Assembly: GCA_037367405.1 (NCBI GenBank)
Contig: JAZKJV010009327.1
Span: 248,001 to 312,000 of the forward strand
Direction of reading: 5' to 3'
Length of the DNA: 64,000 nt
Source of the DNA: Ottelia alismoides
Taxonomy: Eukaryota; Streptophyta; Magnoliopsida; Alismatales; Hydrocharitaceae
In this document: positions 22,768 through 34,784 of the stretch, piece after piece
Numbering within the stretch: the first letter of the stretch is position 1
Layout: every line of letters begins with the position of its first letter
Program-made: the position numbers and the translations under genes
The notes under the pieces: model-generated
Told to the model about the DNA's origin: nothing
The model's input: the letters and a program-made list of their open reading frames with translations, nothing else
Databases searched by the model: none

Positions 22768-23580
22768 TAACGAATCCCCAGTCATCACTCTTTATTCCTT
22801 TATTTTAGCTAGAAACCTCAGCAAAATACCTTGTAAATACCTGTAAATATCATAAATTATCAACATGCATTCATCGTGTAATTATTCATAATTAGCATGT
22901 TTTTGTGTAAACATAAAGGAACAAAGAAATAAAAGAAAAAGAAGGAAATATTTAGAATAAATATTGAGTGACCTAATCCAAAGGGAGGGCTCAGTATGAG
23001 CCTGACCGCAAAAGAAACCAAGTAGAGAGAGATAAGGTCAATCATGGTGTACATAACCCTATGTATATAGATAATTTTATTTTCCTCAAAATAAAAATAA
23101 AAAGGCTTCTCAAATTTTATACATATTTATAAAAATTAAATAAAAATCAGAAAACTCAAAATAAAAAGAAAAATAATAAAAATCATTTACCATCTTGTAT
23201 ATATACCATGTACATATGTATATAGATCTATTTATTTAACTAATGTAAATAAATCATAAAAATGAAATAAAAATACCTTTTTATTCCAAATTGTTTGTTG
23301 TAAATAAATAAAATATAAAATTGGAATAATTGTGCAAAAATAAACAATTAAAAAATAAAAATTCAAAAATACATATGTACATATACCTATATATAATAAT
23401 AAATAATGTAAATACGTTATTTATTTTTCAAAAAAATAAATAAAAATCACAAAAAAATACTTTGAAAATAAATAAACATTTTTCATTTTGAAAATTTTTC
23501 GAAATAAAACCATTTGCTATTTTTAACTGAATTTCTAAATAATTAAAAAATGGAATAATTTGTTTGGTCCCCGGGGGATT

Positions 23581-23597
23581 GTTGACCCCCGGTCAAC
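23581..23597. promoter_or_regulatory. Inverted W-box pair, E1 5' LTR
   Basis: GTTGACCCCCGGTCAAC, a perfect 7-bp inverted repeat with two TTGACC cores. The 3' LTR counterpart (37160-37176) has lost both cores by single changes. Confidence 0.45.
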
Positions 23598-23797
23598 TCT
23601 CCCACACGGACCCCCTTCCAGGCGGATCGGGTTTTTGACCCGAGTTCTCCTAATTTTCCCAATCGCATCCGCCTCCCATTTCCTAAAACCCCGGGCCCCG
23701 GTTATAGTTGACTGATCCGAGACCCTCGCTCGGGGATCTACCTAGGGATATGTGCACCACTGTACCCTGCCCGACCCCTTCTTTGTTGGATCTTCAC

Positions 23798-23807
23798 CAC
23801 TATAAGG
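23798..23807 (+). promoter_or_regulatory. Candidate TATA box, E1 5' LTR
   Basis: CACTATAAGG is kept in both LTRs (here and about 37376-37385) at the boundary to a GC-rich transcribed-like part. Transcription would start about 30 bp downstream if it is used. Confidence 0.4.
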
Positions 23808-24661
23808 TCTGAGCTCTGCCACATTTCACTCTATCTTTGGCCCTCGTCTTCCAGTCCCAGGATCTCCATTCCTCTCCCTGGAGTGACAGCTAACGGAGGA
23901 GAGTGTCGCAGCGAGGAGGGAAGGTCTGCAGCCACTGATCCGGTGGTTTCGCCGCCGTGCTCCACCCCGAGCGAGCTCGAGCCTCTGGCCTCGACGAGCC
24001 ATCGAGGTGACGACCCCAGGATCTCTCTTATCTCCAGCACAGTCGACTACATCCGCCAGGTAGACCCGTTAGATCCATTTACACCGTCCATTTCCAATTT
24101 TTGTATCTCAGCTCCGCCCGCTCCGCCCTAGTGGCCGAAGCTCCGCCAGCCCATCCTACTCGTACAGATCCCATCTCCGACTCATTGTCACCTTCTCTCA
24201 CGATCTGATCACCTCGATCTTGGCTACCCGAGCCAATATCGAGTGGGGTTTCTTCCGCTGCCTCCGTCGGAGCCTTCCCCCGCTCATCCACATCGCTTCC
24301 CTTTCCCTTTTTGCCAATAACCCCCGCCGAAGTGCTCCTCCGAGCGAGAACCTTGTTTTGCAGGTGAATAAGAGCAGGTACCCCCCTTGGTCGCGCTTCC
24401 ATCCCTTCGCCGGAGCTGCTCCAGGTTGCTCTTCCCTCGCCGGAGGATCCGACCATTGGAGGCTTCATCGGAGGCCACCACCCTACGCGGAGTGTCATCG
24501 CGAGGAAGACCCCCCTTCCGATCGTCCATCGGCCAGCTGGATCGCCTCCTGCATGCCGGGGAAATTCGTCTGGGAGGTGTTCTTCCTCAGCCTCTTTCAA
24601 CCGTTGGATCGCCCCGCAGCACCAGTTCGCATCTCCACCGTCCGTGCTCTGCCATGTCAGG

Positions 24662-24687
24662 CCGTTAGATCTCTGATCTAACGGTTA
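24662..24687 (+). promoter_or_regulatory. MSA-like hairpin, E1 5' LTR
   Basis: CCGTTAGATC, TCT, GATCTAACGG is a perfect 10-bp inverted repeat. Its right arm extends to TCTAACGGTTA, a full match to YCYAACGGYYA. The 3' LTR copy (38250-38271) is partly decayed. Confidence 0.45.
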
Positions 24688-26149
24688 CGTTCCTCCCACG
24701 TTCGCCATCGCGCCTTCACCATTGGATTGTCCATACGGCTGCATCAGGACCGTGCATCAGCATCCAACCACGCCTCGACACCTGGCGCTCACGTGCGCCC
24801 CTCACGCGCCTCGGCTGGGTAATTGCGCCCATACCCCTACAGCTTTTAGTTGTTTTTGTTTAGTCTATTAAATAAGTTTGCACTCTTGAACTATTTGCAC
24901 ATATGGACCTCTAGTTTTATCTATTTGCGTTTTAGTCCCTGCTGTGTGAGACACGTGCATCGACACGTGATATTTTGGGACATTTTGCGTGTATGGTCTT
25001 GGGGTTTGTTTATGTTGTGGAATGAAATTTAGATTCTGAAATTTGCATTTATACCTTTGTACGTGGTTTTAATTGAACATGTGCTGATTGTTTGGGATTT
25101 TTGCGCTTTGAACCCTAAGGTTTTCGCACGTGTTAATATCTAACCCCTCGAACTATGTTTTCTTACATTTAGGTCCCTCTGTGCTAGAGCTCTTTCATTA
25201 GTTGAATAAAATAGCAAATAAACTCCAAATCTAATGAAATTTAGAGAAGTGGCTCCTGCCACTGTGTAAAAATTTCCCTAATTTTTTGGGACATTTTTGT
25301 GGCTTTTTACTATTTTTAAAAATTCAAAAACACATATTTTTATTATTGTTTGGGAAAAAAATCAACTAAAAATATAAAAACTTGTTCAAAAACTCTAAAA
25401 AACTTAGGGATAGTTAATTTAGTGGTTTTCTATATTGTATCCAATTTTTGTGCTATTTGGATTTATAAAAACCATAAAAATTAAAAAACCCTAAAAATAT
25501 AATAAAAATCATTAAAAATTCTATAAAATTAAAAAAAAATGGTTACTCTTTTTCTGTAGATTAGTTTCTGTATATATTTTTCATAAAAATTGTCTCCTGA
25601 CTTTTATAGGCCAATTATATATTTTTGATTGGCCTTTCAAGTATGGCTGCATAGTGATCCACTTTTTCCCCCTTTTTCGATTTTTAGAATATCAAGTAAA
25701 AAGTATAAATTCCTAGAAAATTACCAAAAACACTTAAAAATATAAAAAACACAAAAACAATTTTATTTGAATTTTCTGTACATTTTTGAATGTTTAAATA
25801 TTTAGTTGAACTTGCTTATTTATACATTTTCTTATATTTGCCTATATAATTAAACATAAAAAAATCAAAATAATCAAAATCCACTAAAAACAATTTTCTC
25901 ATTTATTTTATCGTTAGACTACTTCGTAGGCCGATTCGACCATCCCGTGTTCCTTGAGTTCGACCCTGGTCGCTATACCAGGTTAATAAAATAGCGAGGA
26001 CCGCTGTTTGATTTTATTGTTTTATCTTTCGATTTGGTGGTCTTATATTTTTCTTGTTGAGTCCGATTCTCCGAGATCCGGGTCGCAACGACCCTTGATT
26101 GATTTCTACCTTACCCGGATTTAGGAAGGGATTTTTCGGCACATCAGAA

Positions 26150-26167
26150 TGGCGTCGTTGCCGGGGA
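26150..26167 (+). other. E1 primer-binding site
   Basis: TGGCGTCGTTGCCGGGGA, three bases after the 5' LTR, differs at one position from the Athila tRNA-Asp site. Confidence 0.88.
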
Positions 26168-27541
26168 GCACGACTTAGTAGTCTTTTTTGATTTTTTTTG
26201 CGGTTTTCTTTTCCGTGACTTTTCTGTAGATATTTATAGATATATTGTTTATCTGATTGATTTACATATTTTGCTAGACTGACACACTTCTGTTTCTGTA
26301 TCTTGTAAGAACCCGAGGACCGAGGCGGCTTTTTCGGAAGTCGAAGCAACCGCAAGATTCGGAGGCGGCTCTCTTCTTTACGGAGCAGTAGGAGAGCGCG
26401 AGGAGGAGGACCGAAGTGCGAGAGTCATGGAATAGCCGCGAAATAACCGTAGTTTAGATTAGAATTAGAATAGTTTTATCTTCTACAAAATATTGATTTC
26501 TGATAATACAGGGACAGAGACTTGGACACTTTGGTGATATCGGGGTCTGTTTCGCCGAGCACCGGTGTGCTCGGGGGACTTCACCGCAGTTTTTGTCGTT
26601 TTGATTTCTGACCGTTTATTTACTGCTTATTTGATTTACGCGGTTTTAGCCCTAGTTTATGATTTTCTGTGATTGTGACGTAATTAATTAAGGCCAAATC
26701 CCTAATTATCTGCATGTACCTATAGATCGATAATTGGACTTAATAAATTAAATCACAAAGAAAAAGTCAGATTACTTATGCTCTAGTCCACGTGCCTTGA
26801 GGAGTCACATACAGTGCGTGGAGGATCCGTTGTGGCGAACACCAAGTGGCTCCCAAGATAGGACTCCGGACTTAGGCTTGAGTACCCGGCTACTGTGCTT
26901 ACGTGCATAAATTGCTTCGTCTAGGGTCGGATTCTCGTGCATCATATAGATAGTTTATATTCTGTCTTTGATTATGCGTGGATCATTTTGCATGTAGACT
27001 GCTGGAGTCAGGTACGCCTTCTATCTCGTGCATGCATCATTGATTTACCGCGTATCGGCTTTTTCGTCTTCTCCCCTCAGTTTTTGTACTTAAAATAATC
27101 AGGAGAACCAAAAAATTCGTTAGGCGTTGTTTGATATGAAAAATACCTAAAAACAAAAACTATAAAATTGGGTCTGCTAAACACACTTGACCCTAAAAGA
27201 CATCTCACTTAAAAATCTATCTTGGGGAGAGCAACCCCCTCATTGTCTGGTTTGGATGCGCGAGAGAGTGACCCACACACTAGGCTAGAGCCATATCCGA
27301 CCATATCCGAGCCCCCATCAGACTACTGGCTTTTTATACAGGATAGTCTGGTAGGCGGATTGGATTCCTATCAGGTCACGTAACCACTCTGATATCCTGA
27401 CATGATCACCTAAATAAAATCGACAAGATAATTGACCGAGCTCTTACGGTCTTCAGCTCAGCGTGGAGTAGGTGAACCCGGGGTTTGTTTTCTCATCTTG
27501 TGTGTTTTCCAGATCTCATTCGCCCGACTCGCCAGATCAAG
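26168..27541 (+). other. E1 5' leader, noncoding
   Basis: About 1.4 kb between primer site and gag. It shares GTTGTGGCG.CACCAAG (about 26830) with the composite leader and the GGGGAGAGCAACCCCC block (about 27223). No conserved coding frame is visible; packaging or dimerisation signals would be expected here. Confidence 0.6.
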
Positions 27542-29535
27542 ATGATGGGCAGGAAGTCCCTTAGGCAGCCTCTAGCTGCACCGCTTAACCGCACTCCAGC
27601 CCATTCATTTAGGTTGGTTCGTGAGAGCCGAGGCCCGCTCTCAGAACCTGAGTTCGATTCCGCCCTGTTCCCCCTTGATCACCCTTCTTCCAGATCTGAG
27701 ATGCCAGATGCGAGACAATAGACAGATGATATTTCGACACCTGAGTTTGGGTCTTTTGCCTTTGTAGAGATCATGTCCAGCAGCGAGGAGCGCACCAATG
27801 GTCCGAGGTCAGAGAGACCACATACGTTCTGGACCAAGGTGCGATCAACACCACCATGTTGGCTTCCCTTGAGATCATGCAGTGACAGATACATGATCAG
27901 GGAGCTTTCATGGTGGAGATGAGGAGAGAAATGGAGAGGCTCAGAGAGCAGAGAGAGCAACCGAGAGCTGCAGGAGGAGGTGGAGGACCTGACCAGCCAG
28001 TAGCCGCAGCAGCAGTAGAGCAGCCGAGACCGATGCGGGAGTTGCACAACCCCGGATCGACTCAGACACATAGATGGGTGGTACTTCTAGCGATCACGAG
28101 GGACTTCAAGTTCTCCCCGAACACACTTCTGCTTTTTCCCCGCTTCCACGGGCTCGCCACCGAGGAGCCCCATCTACATCTCTAAGAGTTTCTGATGATC
28201 TGCAGCACCGTCCACGATCGACAGGTGGACGAGGACACCATCCGGATGATCGCCTTCCCCTTTTCACTGGCAGATAGAGCAGCCACTTGGCTGACGCATT
28301 TATGGAAGTTTGTTTACACCTGGGAGCAGCTCCGCACCGAGTAGTTGAACAAGTGCTATCCACATGGGCGGACCAATGCAACGAGGGTCATGATCAGCAA
28401 CTTCTCCATACTCCCTAACGAGTAATTCCATGAGGCATGGAGAGGTTCCATGAGTTTTCCGACAGATGCCCGCACCACGACATCACGAAGCCAAACCTAG
28501 TTCAGAGCTTCTTCTGTGGGTTGACACCAGAGCTGCAGGGTCTGGTGAACGCTTCTTGTGGAGGTTTCTACTTCGCTAAGGATGAGGATCAAGTCTGGGT
28601 CATGTACGAGGAGATGGCCGAGTACTACACAGTGATGTCCCAGACCCGACTCTACACTCAGGGACGCCCCCAGCCACAGACCGTGCAGTACCAGAGGATA
28701 GCACGGGTCGATGTCGGTCCTTCCACTTCGTCCGCGGCAGCCGCACAGGCCGAGTCCACAGCGGCAGACATGGGCATCATCAGCGAGAAGCTGGACCGGA
28801 TCGAGCTGATAGAGAAGAAGCAGTACCAGGACATCACGTAGATGGATCATATGGCACATATGTTGAGTGATCTGAAGACACAGCTCATGTGTCTACAGGA
28901 GGCACAGACGGCTTCTCAGCCCCATCTTCAGACACGAGGAGATCCGAGCAATAGTGGTAGCTCGTCCCAACGCTCCAGTCAGCCTAGACAGGTTTACCTT
29001 GTACAGGAGGAGCCGTACCAGCAGCTACAACCATACTACCAGTCACCACCATCCCTAGACACTCAAACGGTGGTCTACCAGCCGGATCAGCCTCTGGCAG
29101 TACTCCCGCCACCCCCTACGAGCCGTAGCCGTTGATGGATGTCAACAGGATTTGGTATGACCGACCCTAGCCCGGTATCCACCGAGACCATCCCAGATTC
29201 CGTTAGTCAGTCAGAGGTGCTAGTTCCCAACAACAACCTCCAATTCAAGGTGGCCAGGATGGCCATCAGCGAGAGCATTAGCAGCCCCAGCCCCCAGTAC
29301 ACCCCCAGCAGCAGCAGTAGTCATCCCAGTATGGCCCTTGTCCCTATCAGCAAGGACAACCGTGGAGGCGAGATCAGCCTCCACAGCAGCAATATCATCC
29401 ACAGCAGTACCCCTCTCACCCGCACCAGCAGTAGCAGCCTCACTACCAGCGAGGCCACCCGTCAGGTTCTCATGGGCCAGCCTATGAGAACCCCGCCTTA
29501 GACGACCTAGCCCGCCTCATGACAGAGCAGCAAGC
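27542..29535 (+). pseudogene. gag: E1 gag, broken
   Basis: Gag forms the cytoplasmic particle that packages element RNA. The retrotransposon gag core is spread over different frames at about 28190-28560: AFPFSLADRAATWL, then after a stop and a frameshift ERFHEFSDRCPHH and VQSFFCGLTPELQGLV, matching the usual Athila gag order. The candidate start is ATG at 27542 (MMGRKSLRQPL). The N-terminal part (27910 on) has an arginine/glutamate-rich, possibly coiled segment. Downstream (28842-29500) is a Gln/Ser/Pro-rich linker with one in-frame stop at 28839. No zinc knuckle was seen. At least two frameshifts and several stops make it non-functional. Confidence 0.8.
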
Positions 29536-29551
29536 TACCTTTAGATGAGAG

Positions 29552-31528
29552 ATGGATGAGTTCCACCAAGAGATGCGGGAGATCGTGAGAGGGAAGGCCG
29601 CCACCCCTGCCCAAATTGAGCCGAATCCAAACAACCTGAAGAGGAAGTCTGAGCAGGTAGAGTTCACAAAGATTACCACTCCTAGTGATTCATTTGGTGA
29701 TTTGTCTGCATACATGATTGATGCTGATTTTGTTACACTTAGGAGCGGTAGGATGCCAGCAGGCGGCACCTCGTCTGAGCAACGATCCCACGCCACTTTA
29801 GGAGCGTCAAGCGAGGAGGAGCGCTGTGCTGAGGCCGCGAGAGATGATGACGGTGGTGCTGACGCCACCATGGATGTTGACCCAGCCGACGGTATTGAGG
29901 CTGTCGCTTCACCAGAGAAAGGAGGTGGTATTGAGGCCACCACAGTTGCTGAGCCAGAGCGCGGTACTGATGCCGCGAGTCCACATGCCGAAGGTGGTAC
30001 TGAGGCCACCATTTCTACTTCTGCTAGTCTTGTTGTCTTTCCGTTTGTACAAGTTTCTCAGAACTTTTCTGGAAATAAAGGAAAGGATTTGTTATATTCG
30101 GATCCACATGTGTTGATTGATGATGTCTGTGTGGATTCTGTTGTTCATAAGCATGCCAGACCCTCTCCTAGTCCTTCATCTGAGAAGGACCTCGTGATCC
30201 CCTTTCCACGAGCACTTCACATGACAAAGGGGAAGAAAATAGAAAATAAAAAAAAGAACCATCAGATAGAGTTCATCCAGCAGATGATAGATAGATTCCA
30301 TATTCAGCTGACTCTACAGGAGGCCTTGGAGCACATACCTCTACTCCAGAGATCTCTCAGAGACAGGACCACAGTTAGGAGGAAGAGGAGGAACCATCAG
30401 TTTGAGATCCATGTGCTTACTCGAGCCACTTGTTTCGCGATACAGAACCGTCTGCCAGCCAAGAGGGCAGATGCAGGAGCCCCGTATGTAAGATGCCACA
30501 TCCATGAGCAGAGGTTCGACCGCACTCTATTAGACAACAGTTCTTCGATCAACCTACTTTCGGCAACCCTTCTCGATCGCTTCGAGTTGGGCCCTCTACG
30601 ACAGAGCAGGACGGTCCTTCAGTTTGCTGATTGATCTGTCAAGAGGCCGAAAGGGTTGCAGGACATTGTCGTCACGATTCAGGGTCTGAAATTCCCCGTG
30701 GACTTCGTTGTGTTGGACATGGAGATCCCTGAATCAGTGACCGATACCCCGATCATTCTAGGACGCCCGTTCTTGACCACAACCAAGGCAGTGTCCGACC
30801 ATGATAGCGGGAAGGTTTACTTTCGTGTCGAGGGTGAGAGTATGCAAATAGAGACGGTCGAGGAGACTAGAGCCAGAGATTCAACTTGCTCAGAGCCGAC
30901 CCCAGATTCAGAGCAGATGACAGAGGCAGGGCGAGACATCCACCAGGACTGCGATTTTGTGATTACAGATGACGAGGCAGTTTGGGCAGATCCAGTCGCA
31001 CAGGCCATCCTCTCACCTTCAGAGTTTGCTGATGCAGAGACGCTGGGAGAGGAGATCCTAGAGAGCGTATTCCTGATCCAGGATACTTTTTGGGCAGCAG
31101 AGCCGGTTCCCGATCGTGAGACAGATTTTAGTGAGTCTGATACAGATCCCTCGGAGTCAGATATTGATTGGGCAGAGTTCGATGATTTGAGACCATGCCT
31201 GACTTCCACTGAGCCTACAGCTAGGGAGGAGGTTGATCCCGTGTAGAGCAGAGACAGTCCAGCAGAGTAGCCTTCACCAGATACAGATTGTAAGCGAGAG
31301 TTCTCATTCTCCCATGCAGATTTGGCAGCATTCACCTAGAACTTTTAGAGGCCAGATCCGCCAGCACCTACTTGTCCAAAGCTGAAGCTGCTACCGTCGT
31401 CGCTGAAGTATAGGTTCCTTGCGGGTGAGCATGAGATGTACCCAGTCATTATCTCCGCTGATTTGACTGGAGAGCAGGAATCCTGTCTGAGGGGGGTTCT
31501 TGAAAAGAACCGCAAGGTGATAGGATGA
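29552..31528 (+). pseudogene. pol: E1 protease region of gag-pol, broken
   Basis: One frame runs with few interruptions (TGA at 30632; TAG at 31244 and further stops to 31526). It begins MDEFHQEM, passes an acidic Ala/Gly/Glu-rich linker (29760-30010) and a basic segment, then the retropepsin-like domain: RTLLDNSSSINLL (about 30520-30560) in place of the usual D[ST]G-containing stretch, ELGPLRQSR, and the C-terminal PIILGRPFL (about 30750). The catalytic triplet reads LDNS rather than D-S/T-G, and E2 has the same LLDN. An acidic linker to RT follows (30840-31246). It is in the same frame as RT-RNase H. Confidence 0.75.
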
Positions 31529-33088
31529 AGTGTAGCCGATCTCCAGGGGATCAGTCTGACTTTGTGCTCCCACCATATCTATCTCGAGGAGGAGGCAAAG
31601 CCGTTACGTGAGTTCCAGCGGCGACTGAACCCGAATCTTCGAGAGGTTGTCATGAAGGAGATCTCGAAATGGTGGAGCGCCGATTTTATCTACCCCATCT
31701 CCGACTGCAAGTGGGTCAGTACATTGAATGTGGTGCCCAAGAAGACGGGCATTACTACAGTTGTGAGCGAGTCTGGAGAGGAGATCACTGCCCGGGTACC
31801 CACTTCTTGGAGGGTCTATGTGGACTACAGACGATTGAACCAGGCCACCAAGAAGGATCATTTCCCCCTACCCTTTATTGATCAGATTATTGAGAGACTG
31901 GCAGGGAAGAGCCATTATTGTTTCTTAGATGGGTACTCCACCTATAATCAGGTGACCATCGCGCCCGAGGACCAGGACAAGAGCATCTTCACCTGTCCCT
32001 TCGGGACATATGCTTTCAGATGCATGCCATTTGGATTGTTCAACACTCCGGCGAAATTCCAGAGATGCATGTTGTCCGTCTTTTCGAACACGGTAGGGGA
32101 GTGCTTGGAGGTCTTCATGGATGATTTCTCGGTCTACGGCGACAGATTCGATTCTTGTCTTGACTGCCTAGATCGAGTCCTTCAGCGATGCATAGAGGTT
32201 CACCTTGTGTTGTCTTGGGAGAAGAGTCACTTCATGGTGACTCAGGGGACGGTGCTTGGCCATATCATCTCCAGCAGGGGCATGGAGGTTGATCCGACCA
32301 AGGTGGATGTCATTAGAAAACTCAATCCACCTTCCAACTTGCGGCAGTTACGGTCTTTTCTGGGGCACGTCGGTTTCTACAGACGCTTCATTCATGATTT
32401 TAGTAAGATTTATCGACCGTTGACTGATCTGCTGATGAAAGACACCGAGTTCCTTGTTGATGATAAGTGTTTAGCGTCATTTGAGACTCTCAAGAGTAGA
32501 GTTATAGAGGCTCCTGTTCTCCAGCCACCTGATTGGTCTCTCCCATTCGAGATCATGACAGACGCCTCCGATTTTGCCGTGGGGGCCGTGCTGGGACAGA
32601 GGAGGGATGGAGTCCCATTTGCTATTCACTATGTTAGCCGTACATTGGATGCCGCGCAGCGGAACTATACAGTCACTGAGAAGGAGATGCTAGCCGTAGT
32701 TTTCGCCCTAGATAAGTTCACATCTTACATCATTGGATCTACAATGATTATCTATACTGATCATACCGCCATCCGGTACCTCATGGCAAAGAAGGATGCC
32801 AAAGCTAGATTGACCATATGGATCCTTCTACTCCAGGAGTTTGATATAGAGATAACAGATAAACCTGGAGTCAAGAATGTGGTGGCGGATCATCTCTCCC
32901 GATTGGAGTATCTTGAGGATTCTGAGCAGACTGGGCCTATTTGTGAGACATTCCCATATGAGGCGATCCTTGCTATCGCCTCTCTCCCATGGTATGCCGA
33001 TATTATGAACTATCTTGTCGCCAAGAAAGTTCCACAAGATTGGCCTAGGCAGAAACTTGAGACCTTCCTTGCGAAGGCCAAGTTTTAA
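31529..33088 (+). pseudogene. pol: E1 reverse transcriptase-RNase H, near-intact
   Basis: A 519-codon open stretch copies element RNA to DNA. Numbering from the TTG codon at 31562: [12 protein letters not shown] (19-30) leads into RT, with [10 protein letters not shown] (84-93), [10 protein letters not shown] (121-130, catalytic Asp123), [13 protein letters not shown] (147-159) and FMDDFSVYG (185-193, catalytic Asp187 and Asp188). [13 protein letters not shown] (265-277) marks the connection. RNase H follows with [14 protein letters not shown] (Asp334), TEKEM (Glu373), YTDH (Asp400) and VADHLSR (Asp443). All key acidic residues are present. There is no true start because it is cut from a longer gag-pol frame by TGA at 31526 and ends at TAA 33086. 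Family: Ty3/gypsy, Athila. Confidence 0.9.
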
Positions 33089-34260
33089 AATTGGGAGGAT
33101 CCCATCCTTTACCATGAAGGAGGGGATAGTATCTGACATCGGTGCATTCCTCAGGAGGAGCACCATAGCGTCCTTACTTACTGCCACAAGCTTGAGGCAG
33201 GAGGACATCACTCTGGGAGGAGAACGACACAGAAAGTGTTCCAATCCGGCCTATGGTGGCCTGCTCTCTTTAAGGACTCTGATGAGTTCGTGAAGAGGTG
33301 TACTGACTGTAAGAGGATGGGCACTTGTGGACAACGTGATATGATGCCGATGCAACTTCTGTGAGGTTTTTGATGCATGGGCATTGATTTCATGGGTCCA
33401 TTCCCTAGGAGTCAGGGATTCGAGTACATTTTGTTGGCCGTTGATTATGTGAGTCATTGGGTTGAGGCCATCCCCGCCCGAACCGCAGATGCTAGGACTG
33501 TATGCAGATTTTTGAGGAAGAATATCATTTCACGGTTCGGGGTACCTCGAGTGTTGATATCTGACGGGGGTCTCATTTCGTCAACAACAAGGTAAAGGCT
33601 CTTGCTAGCGAGTTCAACATAGACCATCGAGTTGCCACTCCATACCACCATCAGACGAATGGTATTGCTGAAGTGTCGAACAGGGAGATCAAGACTATAT
33701 TGCAGAAAGTCGTCCGCCCTGACCGAATGGATTCGCCACAGCTTTTGGACTCAGTCTTGTGGGCATATAGGACGTCTTTCAAGACTCCTTTGAGTACATC
33801 TCCCTTTCGCCTCGTTTATGGTAAGCCCTGCCATTTACCTGTTGAGCAAAGACATAGGTCACTTTGGGCTGTTACTGATATACTTTTGGATCCAGAGAGT
33901 GTAGGAGATCATAGGAGGGTAGAATTGGCAGCCCTGAAGGAGCTTCGTGATACCGCCTTTTCAAACAACCTACATTACAAGGAGAGAGTGAAGGAGTGGC
34001 ATGATTCTCATATCAGCCACAAGCAGTTTGAGCCAATACAGAGAGTATGGTTGTTTGATGCTAGGCTTCGTCTATTTCCAGGGAAGCTACAGAGCAAATG
34101 GAAGGGACCTTATTTGGTTAGAAAGGTACATGGCAATGGGAGTATTGATATATCTGAGTTGTCTTCTGATGCTACCTTTCATGTCAACGGCCAGCGGCTC
34201 AAGCCATATATAGATCATGAGCCGCGGGTCGTTGATGTTGCCCCGATTCACTTTGTGTGA
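33089..34260 (+). pseudogene. pol: E1 integrase, broken
   Basis: Integrase inserts the DNA copy into the genome. In the RT frame the zinc-binding N-domain is seen (CHKLEAGGHH about 33182, CTDCKRMG about 33295), with stops at 33086, 33134 and 33361. The catalytic core follows from 33377: GIDFMGPF (first Asp), VDYVSHWVEAIP, LISDGG (second Asp). A frameshift at about 33565 moves the rest into another frame: TPYHHQTNGIAEVSNREIK (catalytic Glu), WAYRTSFKTPLSTSPF, and the C-terminal GKLQSKWKGPYLV, the GPY module of Ty3/gypsy integrases. It ends at TGA 34258. No env-like gene follows; the hairpin array begins 133 bp later. Confidence 0.88.
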
Positions 34261-34392
34261 GATGTGGTCTCTTGACTCACATTTATTGCATCTCACGCCT
34301 GATTATCATTGTTCTTCCGACTTGTATAGATCCAGTTGTCCATATCACTCTATTCTTTAGTCCCACACCCCTTTTCTCATCCTATGATTATG

Positions 34393-34784
34393 CTATACTT
34401 AGGGTGTACTTTACCCTAAGTATGGGGGGCGTAGGACTCTCGGGTATTCTATTGATTCGTTCTACCTCTGTTTTGTTGCCTATAGTTAGGGATATTTTAC
34501 CCTAGGTATAGGGGGTAGACCATGTACATCCTTCTACTCGGATTTCCCTTCATGTGCAGCTTACTATACTTAGGATTACTAGATCCTAAGTATAGGGGGA
34601 AACACCGAGTCCTCTTCATTCTATTCTTTGATTCGTCCTTGTATATACCATTCCTTTTCACTTCCCTATACTAAGCACGAGTTACGTCTTCTTCATCGCT
34701 CTTGATCACTCTGAGGACATCGTTCGAGCTAAGTATAGGGGGTGTCGTATATATTTCATATATACTTTAGCCATAACTCGTACT
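34393..34784 (+). repeat. E1 hairpin array with polypurine-tract-like arms
   Basis: Short hairpins occur at 34393-34429 (11-bp perfect stem ATACTTAGGGT/ACCCTAAGTAT), 34480-34515 and 34564-34599 (13-bp perfect stem CTATACTTAGGAT/ATCCTAAGTATAG), each ending in five or six Gs. A longer hairpin follows, from CTAAGCACGAGTTACGTC (34671-34688) to GGACATCGTTCGAGCTAAGTATAGGGGG (34715 on, in part). Then TATATACTTTAGCC and CATAACTCGTACT (34772-34784), which can pair with the long hairpin's 5' arm. The real polypurine tract 1.6 kb downstream has the same AAGTATGGGGG core. Confidence 0.78.

Larger units (their letters stand above)
22768..26146 (+). repeat. E1 5' LTR
   Basis: Begins TAACGAATCCCC, where the 3' LTR has TGATGAATCCCC, so the terminal TG has mutated. 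Ends CACATCA. It contains an inverted W-box pair (23581-23597), a TATA-like CACTATAAGG (23798-23807), a GC-rich downstream part (23830-24800) and a MSA-like hairpin (24662-24684), then AT-rich DNA. The long minus-strand frame at 24079-24600 is not kept in the 3' LTR, so it is not coding. Confidence 0.88.

Noticed and set aside
24079..24600. 173-codon minus-strand open frame in the E1 5' LTR
   Set aside because: The matching part of the 3' LTR (about 37700-38090) splits into different frames, so it is not conserved as protein; GC-rich DNA leaves frames open by chance.
29482..30012. 176-codon minus-strand frame opposite the E1 linker
   Set aside because: Shadow of the Ala/Glu-rich coding linker on the plus strand.
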